This document shows, piece by piece, positions 48,842 through 57,511 of a DNA stretch of 64,000 nt (positions within the stretch are counted from its first letter, which is position 1; the number at the start of each line of letters is the position of its first letter). Origin of the DNA: CAWCHZ01 sp963795555. GTDB taxonomy: Bacteria > Actinomycetota > Thermoleophilia > Solirubrobacterales > Solirubrobacteraceae. Both the position numbers and the translations under genes were made by a program. The stretch covers positions 1,426,001-1,490,000 of the forward strand of contig CAWCHZ010000002.1 of assembly GCA_963795555.1 (NCBI GenBank), given 5' to 3'. The notes under the pieces were generated by a model that was given only the letters and a program-made list of their open reading frames with translations, did not search any database and was not told the origin of the DNA.

Positions 48842-49083
48842 GCCGCGCCGCGACGCTCACGACGCGACGCGCGCAACTCCTGAAAGGCGAGCTTGTCGGC
48901 AGTCTCCGCGTCCAGCCCCGACCCGGCTTGCGTCGCATCGATCAGACGCCCGAGCAGGTAGGCGTTCAGCGCACGCTCGATCACCGCCGCATCCGTCGCC
49001 TCGGGCGTGCCCAGCTCATCACGCGCCTGCGCAACGATCTCCGCATCCAACGCCACCGTGACCTTCTCGCCCTCGGATGCCAT
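48838..49083 (-). CDS. Antitoxin partner of the PIN toxin
   Basis: The 81-residue product MASEGEKVTVALDAEIVAQA, followed by RDELGTPEATDAAVIERALN, has the strand-helix-helix pattern of ribbon-helix-helix antitoxins, with a helical C-terminus that would bind the toxin. ATG 49081-49083 is favoured over a GTG-type start further upstream. It overlaps the PIN gene by 4 bp (GTGA), the typical arrangement. Confidence 0.82.
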   Translation of the reverse strand: MASEGEKVTVALDAEIVAQARDELGTPEATDAAVIERALNAYLLGRLIDATQAGSGLDAETADKLAFQELRASRRERRGAA

Positions 49084-49164
49084 GACCCGCACGTTAGCGC
49101 GCAACGCCGATGGCAGACAAAGCGCGACCAGCTTTTACAGTTTTCCGCCCACTCCCCAGCCGCT

Positions 49165-49209
49165 CTTCACACGCGAGAGGTCGCTGGTTCGAGCCCAGCC
49201 GTGCCCATC
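49165..49209 (+). repeat. attR-like repeat: second copy of the tRNA-Val 3' end
   Basis: This is a perfect 45-bp copy of 47544-47588 lacking the 5' half of the tRNA, so it cannot make a tRNA. It marks the far end of the inferred island. Confidence 0.9.
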
Positions 49210-49216
49210 ACAGAAA

Positions 49217-49234
49217 GCCCCGCATATGCGGGGC
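49217..49234 (+). terminator. Palindromic terminator beyond attR
   Basis: GCCCCGCATATGCGGGGC is a perfect 18-bp palindrome 7 bp past the attR-like repeat, the same relation as the terminator has to the intact tRNA-Val. It is probably the tRNA's original terminator, displaced by the insertion. Confidence 0.6.
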
Positions 49235-49380
49235 CGGCGATCCCGCGTGGTCGGCCGATCAGGCTGGACGTCCGGGTCGGCCTTGTGCCCGTTCGGTGCG
49301 TCCTGCGAGACGTCAGCACCGGTAGTGCGGGACGACTCCTTTCGCGCTCCAGCCGGCGCGGATCGCGCCACTTGCGAGCG

Positions 49381-49671
49381 TCAGGCGGAGACCTGGTTGT
49401 GGACTTCGAAGGTGGTCTCCTGGGGCGGCGCCGTAAACCCGCCTTCGATACCCGCTTGCATCCGGGGTATCAGCGTGCCGTCGCGGAACTGCTCCCAGCT
49501 GCGCTTGGAGTCATGGATCGCCACGATCACCCAGCCGTCGCCCGACGGTCCAGCCGCGTGAAACAGCTGCCCCTCGGGCAGGCTGCCGTCGCTCGGATGC
49601 ACCGCTGCAATCGACGCCCGGTACTGGTCCTCGGTGCCACCAGCAAACTGATGCACGATGCCGTAGGCCAT
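49381..49671 (-). CDS. Small dimeric alpha/beta-barrel-like protein, unknown function
   Basis: The 96-residue product MAYGIVHQFAGGTEDQYRAS continues IAAVHPSDGSLPEGQLFHAA, GWVIVAIHDSKRSWEQFRDG and ends in FEVHNQV. The strand-helix-strand pattern and length fit the ABM/dimeric ferredoxin-like superfamily seen in many actinobacterial hypothetical proteins. Substrate and role are unknown. The ATG at 49669-49671 is preceded by GGGGAG, a plausible ribosome-binding site. Confidence 0.8.
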   Translation of the reverse strand: MAYGIVHQFAGGTEDQYRASIAAVHPSDGSLPEGQLFHAAGPSGDGWVIVAIHDSKRSWEQFRDGTLIPRMQAGIEGGFTAPPQETTFEVHNQVSA

Positions 49672-50119
49672 CTTAATCTCCCCTCGCGTTTGGACGACGG
49701 ATTCGCGGCTGGCGATTTTCAGCGCGACGACACGACACTACATCGCCGCCCACCGAGCTGCACTGCGCCTCTGGGAGCCGCGTGACAGCTCAACCACCGC
49801 GCCCGCTCCCGCCCAGAGACAAGGTGCGTGGATCGCTATCGCTTGTATCGGGTTGCAGCTCGACGGAAGTGTTCGGCGAGCGCTATTTGACTGTACCGAA
49901 CGCTTTTCCGGAGACCCCGGCCAACAACGGGGAGCAGCGCCAAGCTACGCCCGCCGCTCGCCCTGCAGCAAGCATCCAGTCCGCCCGATGTCTCTACTGA
50001 TGCGCGGCTTTTTGTGAAGCGCGGCTCGTCCGCGAGCTAAACGAATGTCCGATCGCCGCGATGAGCAATGCGGGGGTTGGTGAGAATGGCTGGCAATCGC
50101 TTGGTATTGTCAGTAGTGC
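49672..50119. other. Intergenic region without a supportable gene
   Basis: This 448-bp stretch holds only short, unconvincing open frames. Base composition is less GC-rich than its neighbours (for example around 50040-50110). It probably contains promoters for the divergent 49381-49671 and 50120-50644 genes. Confidence 0.5.
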
Positions 50120-50644
50120 ATGGAGCGTCTCTGGCGGCATGGATGGCCCGCAGTGTTGGTGTTGGCGCTGGTGCTAGCGCTCATCAGCATGACGGGCGCG
50201 GCGAGCGGCGCTACGCCCTGCTCTGAGATACCGACCGTCTACGGGATTCCGCCGTGGGGATTTCATACGGGGCCCTACACGGATGCGAGCAGCTTCGCCA
50301 AGGGCCACGGGAACATCAACCTCCAAGCGAACACGGTCTCGGGAGTGATCTGCCAGCAGGATCGGGGCGGTGTGATCATCCTGTCGGTGGCACACCACCT
50401 CGTTTACCACTCGCACTACGCGAGAATGTGGGGTTACCCCGGGAACATCATGAAGATCGAGGTCCGGGTCACTAGCAGCACCGACCCCAGGTGCGCTGTC
50501 GGCACCGTCGGACGTGCCACGCTCTATGCCAGCTACAACGGCGTACGCAGCGACAGCGTGCAGTTCTTCTTCCCTGCCGCTTGTAGGGATCAGGACCGCC
50601 GCTACCACGGACCGCAGGTCAACAACCAGGTTCCGCCGCTCTAG
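50120..50644 (+). CDS. Secreted hypothetical protein
   Basis: The 174-residue product has a clear signal peptide (MERLWRHGWPAVLVLALVLA, with a probable AAA/SGA-type cleavage near residues 27-31). The mature domain is about 143 residues, rich in Gly, Tyr and Val, with four or so cysteines (34, 78, 124, 155) that could pair. Strand-like stretches (GGVIILSVAHHLVYHSH, IMKIEVRVTSSTDPRC, RATLYASYNG) suggest an all-beta fold. I do not recognise it. Codon use is less GC-extreme than its neighbours, hinting at acquisition. Confidence 0.7.
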   Translation: MERLWRHGWPAVLVLALVLALISMTGAASGATPCSEIPTVYGIPPWGFHTGPYTDASSFAKGHGNINLQANTVSGVICQQDRGGVIILSVAHHLVYHSHYARMWGYPGNIMKIEVRVTSSTDPRCAVGTVGRATLYASYNGVRSDSVQFFFPAACRDQDRRYHGPQVNNQVPPL

Positions 50645-50756
50645 CGAAGGCTGCCATCGGCCTCTGGGAGGCGATGCAGTGCCCCTCGTCCCAGGTCCCG
50701 CCCAGCTCACTAGGCTCGGGCGCTGCCGGAGCAGCGCCTGTAGCGTCTGCCCGGAG

Positions 50757-51593
50757 ATGGATTGGGAACTTGGTCGCTATGAGCGCGTCGCGATGGGGCT
50801 GCTGCCGGCGGCACGAGCCGTCGTCGACCACGCCGCCCCCCGAAGCGGCGAGCGGGCGGTGGACGTCGGCTGTGGCACTGGCAATGGCGCGCTGCTGCTG
50901 GCCGAGCGCGGCGCGCAGGTGATCGGCGTCGACCCGGCCGAGCGTCTGCTGGAGATCGCTCGCGCCGAGGCGAGGGCGCGCGGACTGGATGTCGCCTTCG
51001 TCACAGGAGCCGCGGGCGCGCTCCCCTGTCCCGATCAGGCGGCGGATCTCGTGATCTCGGTGTTCGGTGTGATCTTCGCGCCCGACGCCACCGCGGCGGT
51101 CAGGGAGCTGGCGCGGGTGCTTGCCCCGGGCGGACGGATCGTCATTTCCGCATGGATTCCCGCGGGGCCGATCTCGGAGATGGTCGCGATGGCGCGTCAG
51201 GCAACGGCCGCCGCCAGCGCTGCCTCCGTCGTGGCTCAGCCCAGCGCCGCCGCAGACGCACCGGCGGCGGGGCAACCGCGCTCAGGTCCAGAGCAGTTCG
51301 CTTGGCACGAGCGCGATGCACTGGCCCGGCTCTTCGGCGCACACGGGCTGTCCGTCGAGCTCGAGGAGCATCGCCACGCCTTCCGTGCCAGCTCGCCGGC
51401 CGACTGGCTCGACGCCGAGCTGCGAGACCATCCGCTCTGGTGCGCCGCCCGACAGGCACTCGGGCCGCGCGGCGAGCTCGAGTCCGTATGCGCTCGGGCG
51501 CTCGAAATCCTCACCGCGGGCAACGAGCGGCCAGACGGCTTTCGAGTGACCAGTCGCTACGTCATCGCCACCGCAACCGCAACGGGAAGCTGA
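50757..51593 (+). CDS. Class I SAM-dependent methyltransferase
   Basis: The 278-residue product starts MDWELGRYERVAMGLLPAAR and has motif I VDVGCGTGNGALLLAERGAQ, the acidic residue in VIGVDPAERLLE, VISVFGVIFAPDATAAVREL and LAPGGRIVISAWIPAG, the Methyltransf_11/UbiE-like pattern. The substrate is unknown. The ATG at 50757 follows CCGGAG. Confidence 0.85.
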   Translation: MDWELGRYERVAMGLLPAARAVVDHAAPRSGERAVDVGCGTGNGALLLAERGAQVIGVDPAERLLEIARAEARARGLDVAFVTGAAGALPCPDQAADLVISVFGVIFAPDATAAVRELARVLAPGGRIVISAWIPAGPISEMVAMARQATAAASAASVVAQPSAAADAPAAGQPRSGPEQFAWHERDALARLFGAHGLSVELEEHRHAFRASSPADWLDAELRDHPLWCAARQALGPRGELESVCARALEILTAGNERPDGFRVTSRYVIATATATGS

Positions 51594-51607
51594 ACGCGGC
51601 GCGGCCG

Positions 51608-51658
51608 CTGCTCAGCGCGCCCGCCTGCTCAGCGCGCCCGCCTGCTCAGCGCGGCCGC
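51608..51658. repeat. Three 17-bp tandem repeats at a gene 3' end
   Basis: CTGCTCAGCGCGCCCGC occurs at 51608, 51625 and 51642 (last slightly changed). The third lies over the last codons and stop of the 51646-52347 gene, and the others extend it toward the methyltransferase gene. Confidence 0.9.
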
Positions 51659-52347
51659 TTGTAGACGTGGTACGCCGTCACGGCGAACCAGCCGCCGGGC
51701 TTGATGGCGTACTCGCAGTCGATCACGTCCCAACCCCACTCGCGCGGGAGGATGCGCATCCACAACGCCGCGTGGACGTCGTAGTAGGGCAGCCCAACAT
51801 GGTCGAAGGACCACGGGTAGGCGGCCTGGGTTGCACCGAAGCGATGATGCCCCGCGGGATCGCCGACGTCGCCGCCGGCTTCGCCGCGGACCTTGCCCTC
51901 GGCGAGCATCCGCTCGCCGCTCGTGCACCACTGCACTTCGAAGCTCCAGCGCTCATCGTCCTCCCAGGCCTGGAAGCGGTAGCGGTGCGAGCGCAGGAAG
52001 GCCGCAAACCGTTCCGCCAGGCCCGCGCTGTCACGATCCGCCGCGTACTGCTCCAGCACCGGCCGCCAGACGTCCTCGGCGACGTAGCGCCAGGCGTCCT
52101 CGACGCCCTCCTCACCAAGCCGCTCGGCGATGAACGTCAAGAACGACGCCGTCTGATCGCCGTAGAGATCGTGGATCGGGCGCTCCTCGGCGACGATCTC
52201 ATCGATCGCCGCCAGCGCGGCGTCGCGATCGCCCTGCTCGACGGCCGTGCGCGCGCGCGTCAGGCAGTCGAGCTCCCAGTCGAGGCGACGACGACGCGCG
52301 GGCGCGGTGGGCGGGGCGTCGCGCGCCGCCGATGCGTCCGCGGTCAT
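51646..52347 (-). CDS. Conserved hypothetical protein at the end of the sugar operon
   Basis: The 233-residue protein has a Pro/Ala/Arg start, then helices RRLDWELDCLTRARTAVEQG and a region with EDDERWSFEVQWCTSGERML. The C-terminal part contains PWSFDHVGLPYYDVHAALWM and WGWDVIDCEYAIKPGGWFAV. The conserved-looking Cys, His and Trp pattern suggests an enzyme, but I cannot name the family. It lies 33 bp downstream of the flavin monooxygenase gene, so it may act on the same compound. Confidence 0.75.
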   Translation of the reverse strand: MTADASAARDAPPTAPARRRRLDWELDCLTRARTAVEQGDRDAALAAIDEIVAEERPIHDLYGDQTASFLTFIAERLGEEGVEDAWRYVAEDVWRPVLEQYAADRDSAGLAERFAAFLRSHRYRFQAWEDDERWSFEVQWCTSGERMLAEGKVRGEAGGDVGDPAGHHRFGATQAAYPWSFDHVGLPYYDVHAALWMRILPREWGWDVIDCEYAIKPGGWFAVTAYHVYKRPR

Positions 52348-52380
52348 CGGCTAGCGCCTCGCAGCGACCGCGGCCACCGA

Positions 52381-53484
52381 CTACGACCCCGCGGCGTCCA
52401 GGACCGACATGGCGCCACGCCGCGCCTTGCGCCTGAAGTGCGGCATCACCCACCGGGCGAACAGCTCCTGGGCCTTGATCACCTTCCAGTGCTCCATTCC
52501 GCCGGGGTTGAGCGTGATGATGAAGTCGCTGAGGTCATCGCCGATCTCGTCCTGCGCGGCCTCGATCTTCTCGATGATCAGCTCGGGATCGCCAATCCAG
52601 ACGAGATCCTCGTCGATCAGCTCGTCGAGGCTCTTGGCGGCGAGCTGCTGCAGCGTGCCGGAGGCATAGAAGCCATAGCCGTTGGCCTCCAGGCGCGCTC
52701 TGTCTGGAAGCTCGTACGTCGGCGAGGCGTTGTTGGCGAGGAAGCTCGTCAGCGCGCGCTCGGCCTCGCGCTTGGCGGTGTCGAGGTCCTCGTCGATGTA
52801 GAGCGCATGGCCCCACTGGATGCGCGACTGATTGCCGTGCTCGGCACAGGCACGGCGGTAGACGTCGATCATCGGCTTGAGCGGCGCGAACGGCAGCAGC
52901 AGCGGCACGCCGACGAGGAAGCCCTTCTCGCCCGCCAGCGCATAGCTGCGCTCGCTGGTGCCCCCGGTCACGATGTCGAAGGACTCGCTGCGCGGCCGGG
53001 GGGTGAGACGCGCGTTGTCGATCTGCCAGTGGCGGCCGGAGAAGGAGAAGCCGTCGGGGTTCTCGAGCATCCCGAGCAGGATCGCCAGCCCCTCGTCATA
53101 GCGGCTGCGCGTCTCCTCCATCGCAACCCCCGCCTTGTCCCACAGCCAGCCGTGCCCCCGACCCACGCCGAAGCCGTAGCGCCCACCCGTCAACAGATCG
53201 AGCTCGGCGATCTGGCATGCCAGGAACGCCGGGTTCCAGAGCGGCAGGACGTGGATCAGCGTGCGGAAGCGAATCCGTGACGTCCGCTGCGCCGCGGCCG
53301 CGAAGAAGGCCATCGGCGCCGGCGAGATCCCGAAGCGCTCGAAGAACGCGTGCTCGATCGTCGAGTAGGTGTCGAACCCCAGCCGATCGGCATTGACGAT
53401 CTGCTCGAACGCCTCGGCGTAGACCTGCTCGTGGCTCTCGTGCGCCGGGTCGAACTGCAGCTCCGTGTAGATGCCGAACTGCAT
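52381..53484 (-). CDS. Luciferase-like flavin-dependent monooxygenase
   Basis: The 367-residue product is a luciferase-like monooxygenase: MQFGIYTELQFDPAHESHEQ, IEHAFFERFGISPAPMAFFA, RIRFRTLIHVLPLWNPAFLA, and LLTGGRYGFGVGRGHGWLWD. These enzymes use FMN or F420; in Actinobacteria both occur and the sequence does not decide. The ATG overlaps the stop of the sugar-binding-protein gene (TGATG). Its coupling to a transporter suggests it oxidises the imported compound, which is an inference. Confidence 0.88.
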   Translation of the reverse strand: MQFGIYTELQFDPAHESHEQVYAEAFEQIVNADRLGFDTYSTIEHAFFERFGISPAPMAFFAAAAQRTSRIRFRTLIHVLPLWNPAFLACQIAELDLLTGGRYGFGVGRGHGWLWDKAGVAMEETRSRYDEGLAILLGMLENPDGFSFSGRHWQIDNARLTPRPRSESFDIVTGGTSERSYALAGEKGFLVGVPLLLPFAPLKPMIDVYRRACAEHGNQSRIQWGHALYIDEDLDTAKREAERALTSFLANNASPTYELPDRARLEANGYGFYASGTLQQLAAKSLDELIDEDLVWIGDPELIIEKIEAAQDEIGDDLSDFIITLNPGGMEHWKVIKAQELFARWVMPHFRRKARRGAMSVLDAAGS

Positions 53485-54587
53485 CAGTGTCCGGCGAGCA
53501 TCGCGGCAACCTGCTGAGGCCAGGTCATGATCTGGTTGATGTCCGCCTTCGTCACCAGCTTCAATGGCCGCGAGATGATCGGCGGCAACGGCATGTGCTG
53601 GCCGGTGAGGATGTCGTAGGCCGCGATCACGGCCTGGGCGCCACCACCAACCGAGTCATTCTGCATCGTCGCCAGCAGCCGGCCGCTGCGCACCCCGGCG
53701 AGCCCGTCGCTGCCGCCGTTGTCGCCGATCGCGAGAATCTGACGACCGGCGCCACGAGCGGCCGCGACCGCGCCCAGCGCCGAGGGATCGTTGTAGGCGA
53801 TCACGCCCTTCATCGTCGGGAACTTGCCGAGCAGCCCGTTCATCGCGCTCTGGCCGCCGGCGGGATCATCGGTCGGATTGTCCTGCTCGCCGAGCACGTG
53901 CAGGCCGTCCTGGGCGGCCCAGTAGCGCAGGCGGTCCATCAGGAAGCTGATCGACGGCACGGGCTGGCCGAAGCCGATCAGCCCGACCGGCGCGCCGGGC
54001 AGCGCCTGGGACATCGTCTTTGCCATCTCGAACGCCTCCTGGTCGCGCTCCTGGCGGACCTGGGTTGCATAGCCCGGCGGAGTCGTCGAGCCCTGGCCGA
54101 AGGAGACGTCGAGCGCGATCACCGGCACATGCGCAGCCTTGGCCTTGGCGAGCTCGGGGCCCAGCGCCTTGGGGTCGAGCGGGTAGACGACGATCGCGTT
54201 CACCTTCTGGGCAAGCAGCTGGTCGAAGTCGCTGACCTGCTTGTCGACCTTGAGCTGATCGTCCTTGGCGATGAACGTCCCGCCGAGCAGCTGGGTCTCG
54301 GTCTGGATGCCGAGCTGGATGTAGTGCTGGGACTCATTGGCGCCAACTGGGTTGAGGAAGCCGAGCGTGAACTTGAAGCCCGGCTTGCGGACCGGCTGGG
54401 GATAGGACGTCGGGTACTGCGTCTCGAAGCCGGTGTAGGGCACCGGCTTCAGCGCGGCGGCGCTGGCCCCTCCGCTCGAGGACGAGCTCGACGAGCTCGA
54501 GCTTCCGCAGCCCGTCCCGGCGAGCGCAAGCACGCCGACTCCAAGCCCGACCGACGCCAGCCACCTGCTACGCCCTCTGACGGCCAC
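53484..54587 (-). CDS. Sugar ABC transporter substrate-binding lipoprotein
   Basis: The 367-residue product has a signal peptide with lipobox LAGTGC (Cys27) followed by an unusual run of ten or so serines, then the periplasmic-binding-protein type I fold of the ribose/xylose class (KFTLGFLNPVGANESQHYIQ, AIVVYPLDPKALGPELAKAK, VPVIALDVSF, GVIAYNDPSALGAVAAARG, ILAIGDNGGSDGL). It would be lipid-anchored outside the membrane. It follows the ATPase and permease genes, and its start lies 97 bp from an operator-like palindrome. Confidence 0.93.
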   Translation of the reverse strand: MAVRGRSRWLASVGLGVGVLALAGTGCGSSSSSSSSSSGGASAAALKPVPYTGFETQYPTSYPQPVRKPGFKFTLGFLNPVGANESQHYIQLGIQTETQLLGGTFIAKDDQLKVDKQVSDFDQLLAQKVNAIVVYPLDPKALGPELAKAKAAHVPVIALDVSFGQGSTTPPGYATQVRQERDQEAFEMAKTMSQALPGAPVGLIGFGQPVPSISFLMDRLRYWAAQDGLHVLGEQDNPTDDPAGGQSAMNGLLGKFPTMKGVIAYNDPSALGAVAAARGAGRQILAIGDNGGSDGLAGVRSGRLLATMQNDSVGGGAQAVIAAYDILTGQHMPLPPIISRPLKLVTKADINQIMTWPQQVAAMLAGH

Positions 54588-54682
54588 CGCTCCTCCTCCC
54601 CTTGGGCAACCCAGCTCACCTGTGACCAGCTCGGCGCGGGCGGAGAATGATCACTCTCCCGCGCCGTCGCGGCCTGATTCGG

Positions 54683-54714
54683 ATTCGACAATACCGAATC
54701 AGATTCGCCGAATC
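54683..54714. promoter_or_regulatory. IclR-type operator upstream of the binding-protein gene
   Basis: TTCGACAATACCGAA (54684-54698) matches the shared palindrome TTCGAYAATRYCGAA, and GATTCGCCGAATC (54702-54714) is a second symmetric element beside it. Together they fill the gap between the permease and binding-protein genes. This suggests internal control, or a separate promoter for the binding-protein gene. Confidence 0.75.
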
Positions 54715-54749
54715 TAACAACGCGGTGGAGCGCCTGTCAACCCGAGACC

Positions 54750-55787
54750 TCAGGCTCGCGCCAGCCGGCGCCGGCCGCTGAGCTGTGCGGCGTTGAGCCG
54801 CAGGCGATCGAACAGCACGGCGGCGATCAGGATCACCCCGGTGACGACCTGCTGCCAGAAGCTCGAGACGCCGGCGATGCCCAGCCCGTTCTGCAGCACG
54901 CCGATGAACAGCACCCCAACCGCGGTGCCCCCAACACCACCCACGCCGCCCGCGAAGCTCGTGCCGCCGAGCAGCACCGCCGCGGCCGCGTTGAGCGCGA
55001 CGTCCGCGCCAACCTGCGGGCTGGCCGCACCGATCCGACCGGCCTGGATGACGCCCGCGAGCGCGGCGCAGGCCCCCGAGATCGCGTAGACGGCGATCAA
55101 CGTGCGCGCGACGCGGATGCCCGACAGGCGCGCCGCCTGGGTGTTGCCGCCAACGGCGTAGACGTCGCGGCCGAAGTACGTTCGCTGCTGGACGTAGAGG
55201 GCGATCAGGAAGGTGGCGGCCATGATCCAGATCGGCACGGGCAGACCGATGATGTTGCCGATGCCGATGTTGCCGATCAGGCTCGAGTTGATGTACTCGG
55301 TGCTGGAGTGCGACCAGAGGTTGGTGACGCCGGTGATCGCCACCATCGAGCCGAGCGTCACGACGAAGAACGACAGCCGCAGGCGCCCGATCAGCACGCC
55401 ATTGACGGCGCCGCCGACGAGCGCGCCGAAGAGCACGCTGATGACGACCGCGGCGCCCGCCGGGACGCCCAGGTCGAGCACCTTGGCGAGCAGGATCCCG
55501 GTCACCGCAAGCACCGAGCCGACCGACAGGTCGATTCCGGCGGTCAGCACCACGAAGGTCTCCCCCATCGCCACGATCCAGAGGATCGCCACGCCGGTGA
55601 GGAGATCCTTGATGTTCGCGCCCGTCAGGAAATTCGCCTGGGTCAGCGCCATCGCCACCGTCAGCACGATCAGCAGCGCCAGCACCGCGCCGTAGCGCGC
55701 CAGCCAGTCGAGGCTGATCGCGGCCCGTACGCCAGCCAGCCGTCCCTCCCCTGGAGCGCCGCCCGCGGCGCGATCCTCAGCGCTCAT
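54750..55787 (-). CDS. Ribose/xylose-type ABC transporter permease
   Basis: The 345-residue protein has about 9-10 membrane segments and the family signatures AILWIVAMGETFVVLTAGID, DLSVGSVLAVTG, and GRLRLSFFVVTLGSMVAITG. It is homologous to RbsC/XylH. A 19-bp tandem duplication of its start region separates it from the ATPase stop, with which it would otherwise overlap. The translocation partner is the downstream binding protein. Confidence 0.94.
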   Translation of the reverse strand: MSAEDRAAGGAPGEGRLAGVRAAISLDWLARYGAVLALLIVLTVAMALTQANFLTGANIKDLLTGVAILWIVAMGETFVVLTAGIDLSVGSVLAVTGILLAKVLDLGVPAGAAVVISVLFGALVGGAVNGVLIGRLRLSFFVVTLGSMVAITGVTNLWSHSSTEYINSSLIGNIGIGNIIGLPVPIWIMAATFLIALYVQQRTYFGRDVYAVGGNTQAARLSGIRVARTLIAVYAISGACAALAGVIQAGRIGAASPQVGADVALNAAAAVLLGGTSFAGGVGGVGGTAVGVLFIGVLQNGLGIAGVSSFWQQVVTGVILIAAVLFDRLRLNAAQLSGRRRLARA

Positions 55788-55806
55788 GCCTCACCTCAGC
55801 GCTCAT
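55775..55806 (-). repeat. 19-bp duplicated permease start region
   Basis: ATGAGCGCTGAGG occurs twice, 19 bp apart: once over the ATPase stop (ATG at 55804-55806) and once as the permease start (ATG 55785-55787). The upstream ATG opens only a nine-codon frame. The extra copy may have split an ATGA overlap. Confidence 0.8.
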
Positions 55807-57374
55807 GCTTCACCTCCCGCATAATGGGCAATCGCCGCCTCCGTCGCCGCGTCGGCCGGCAGCTCAGCGCAGATGCGCCCGCGAAACATCACGAGGATGC
55901 GATCGCAGATCTCCAGCAGCTCGGGCGTCTCCGAAGAGCTGACCAACACCGCCAGGCCGTTGGTCGCGGCAGCGCTCAGCAGACGGTAGATCTCGGACTT
56001 GGCGCCGACGTCGACGCCACGGGTGGGCTCGTCGAGCAGCAGCACCTTGGGTCGGGCCGCGAGCCACTTCGCCAGCACGACCTTCTGCTGGTTGCCGCCG
56101 CTCAGCGTCGCGACGCGCGCGTTGGGCGACTCGGCGCGAATGCGCATCGCCCGCAACGACTCCTGCACGCCGGGCAGCTCGCGCGCGGCGGTCGGCGCGG
56201 CGAGGCGGCTCCGGCCCGCGGTCGACGTCATCACGAGGTTCTCGCGAACCGACATGTCGAGCACCAGTCCCTGGCGCTTGCGGTCCGCCGGCACGAAGCC
56301 CACCCCGCAGGCGACCGCGTCGCGCGGTCCCCGGCTGCGCACCGCACGACCCCCGATCCGCAGCTCCCCGGCGCTGATGTGCCGCAGCCCGAAGATCGCC
56401 TCCAGCAGCTCGCTGCGGCCGGCACCAACGAGGCCGGCAAGCCCAACGATCTCGCCGGCCGCGACGTCGAGCGTGGCATCGCTGACGATGCCCTCCACCC
56501 CGACGCCGCGCAGGCTGAGGATCGACGAGCTCTGCCGCTGGCGCACCGGCCGGGGGGCGAGCGGCTGATGCGCCTGGCCGACCATCCGCTCGATCAGGCT
56601 TCGGCGGTCGTAGGCGGCGACCGGACCGCTGCCAACGGTCCGACCGTCGCGCAACACCGTCAGATCGTCCCCGATCTCGAAGATCTCATCGAGCCGGTGG
56701 GAGACGAAGATCGTCGTGACGTCGCGCTCCTTCAAGCGCCGTACGACGCTGAACAGCGACGCAACCTCATCACCGGTCAGCGAGCTCGTCGGCTCATCGA
56801 GGATCAGCAGGCGCGCGTCCATCGACATCGCCCGAGCGATCTCGACCATCTGCTGCTGGTCGGGGCGCAGCCGCCTGACCGGCAGCCGCGGATCGAGGTC
56901 GAGCTCCAGGCGCTCGAGGACGGCGCGGGCGCGCGCGCCGGTCTCGCGCCAGCGGATGCCCAGCCGCCCGCGGCTCATGCGCCGTCCGAGGTAGACGTTC
57001 TCCGCGATCGACAGGTCGGGCGCCAGGGTCGTCTCCTGCGTGACCGTCACGATCCCGCGGCGCAGCGCCGCGGCTGGGCTTGCCAGGGCGTGCTCCTCGC
57101 CATCGAGGAGGATCCGACCGGCGTCGGCGCGCAGCTCGCCGGCGAGGATCCGCAGCAGCGTCGACTTGCCCGATCCGTTCTCGCCGACGAGCACGTGCAC
57201 CGACCCACGGGTTTTCACCGTCAGCGATGCGCCGGCCAGCGCGCGCACCCCGCCGAAGCGGCGGTACACGTCGTGAGCCTCGAGCAGCGGCGCCGCCGCG
57301 TCAGCCCGCGCGACCTCCTGTCCAGCGGGTTCGAGCGGGGTGCGCAGCGTCGATGAGGACACCACGCGCGACAT
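55803..57374 (-). CDS. Ribose/xylose-type ABC transporter ATPase (tandem domains)
   Basis: The 523-residue protein has two ATP-binding domains. The first has Walker A VGENGSGKSTLLRIL and DEPTSSLTGDE. The second has LSGGNQQKVVLAKWLAARPK and LLLDEPTRGVDVG, as in RbsA/XylG. The chosen start is ATG 57372-57374; a GTG-type start 36 bp upstream would run into the operator. The 17-bp operator-like site begins 12 bp upstream of the ATG. Confidence 0.93.
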   Translation of the reverse strand: MSRVVSSSTLRTPLEPAGQEVARADAAAPLLEAHDVYRRFGGVRALAGASLTVKTRGSVHVLVGENGSGKSTLLRILAGELRADAGRILLDGEEHALASPAAALRRGIVTVTQETTLAPDLSIAENVYLGRRMSRGRLGIRWRETGARARAVLERLELDLDPRLPVRRLRPDQQQMVEIARAMSMDARLLILDEPTSSLTGDEVASLFSVVRRLKERDVTTIFVSHRLDEIFEIGDDLTVLRDGRTVGSGPVAAYDRRSLIERMVGQAHQPLAPRPVRQRQSSSILSLRGVGVEGIVSDATLDVAAGEIVGLAGLVGAGRSELLEAIFGLRHISAGELRIGGRAVRSRGPRDAVACGVGFVPADRKRQGLVLDMSVRENLVMTSTAGRSRLAAPTAARELPGVQESLRAMRIRAESPNARVATLSGGNQQKVVLAKWLAARPKVLLLDEPTRGVDVGAKSEIYRLLSAAATNGLAVLVSSSETPELLEICDRILVMFRGRICAELPADAATEAAIAHYAGGEA

Positions 57375-57385
57375 GCACGAACGGT

Positions 57386-57402
57386 ACTCGGCATTGTCGA
57401 AT
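57386..57402. promoter_or_regulatory. IclR-type operator upstream of the ABC ATPase gene
   Basis: CTCGGCATTGTCGAA (57387-57401) is a one-mismatch copy of the shared palindrome, read on the other strand as TTCGACAATGCCGAG. It lies 12 bp upstream of the ATPase ATG, so a bound repressor would block transcription start. Confidence 0.75.
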
Positions 57403-57415
57403 GCTGTCAAACAGC

Positions 57416-57511
57416 TAGGGCTGGCGGCCGCGCTGCCAGCGGCCGCGTAGGGCTGGCGGCCCCGCTGCCAGCGGGCGGCTAGGGCTGGCGGCCCCGCTGC
57501 CAGCGGGCGCC
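57416..57511. repeat. Three 32-bp tandem repeats containing iclR codons and stop
   Basis: TAGGGCTGGCGGCC begins at 57416, 57448 and 57480. Each unit contains an internal CTGGCGGC/GCTGCCAG palindrome, and reads as the IclR C-terminus WQRGRQP-stop. The copy at 57480 is the real gene end. The other two fill the gap to the ATPase gene and may act as terminator hairpins. Confidence 0.92.

Noticed and set aside
47515..49234. A phage or conjugative element at tRNA-Val
   Set aside because: No integrase, structural, replication or transfer genes lie between the repeats. The interval is too short and holds only toxin-antitoxin-type genes.
49782..50000. Small plus-strand open frame (72 codons)
   Set aside because: Pro/Ala-rich product with no recognised pattern, no good ribosome-binding site, and no better than frames seen by chance here.
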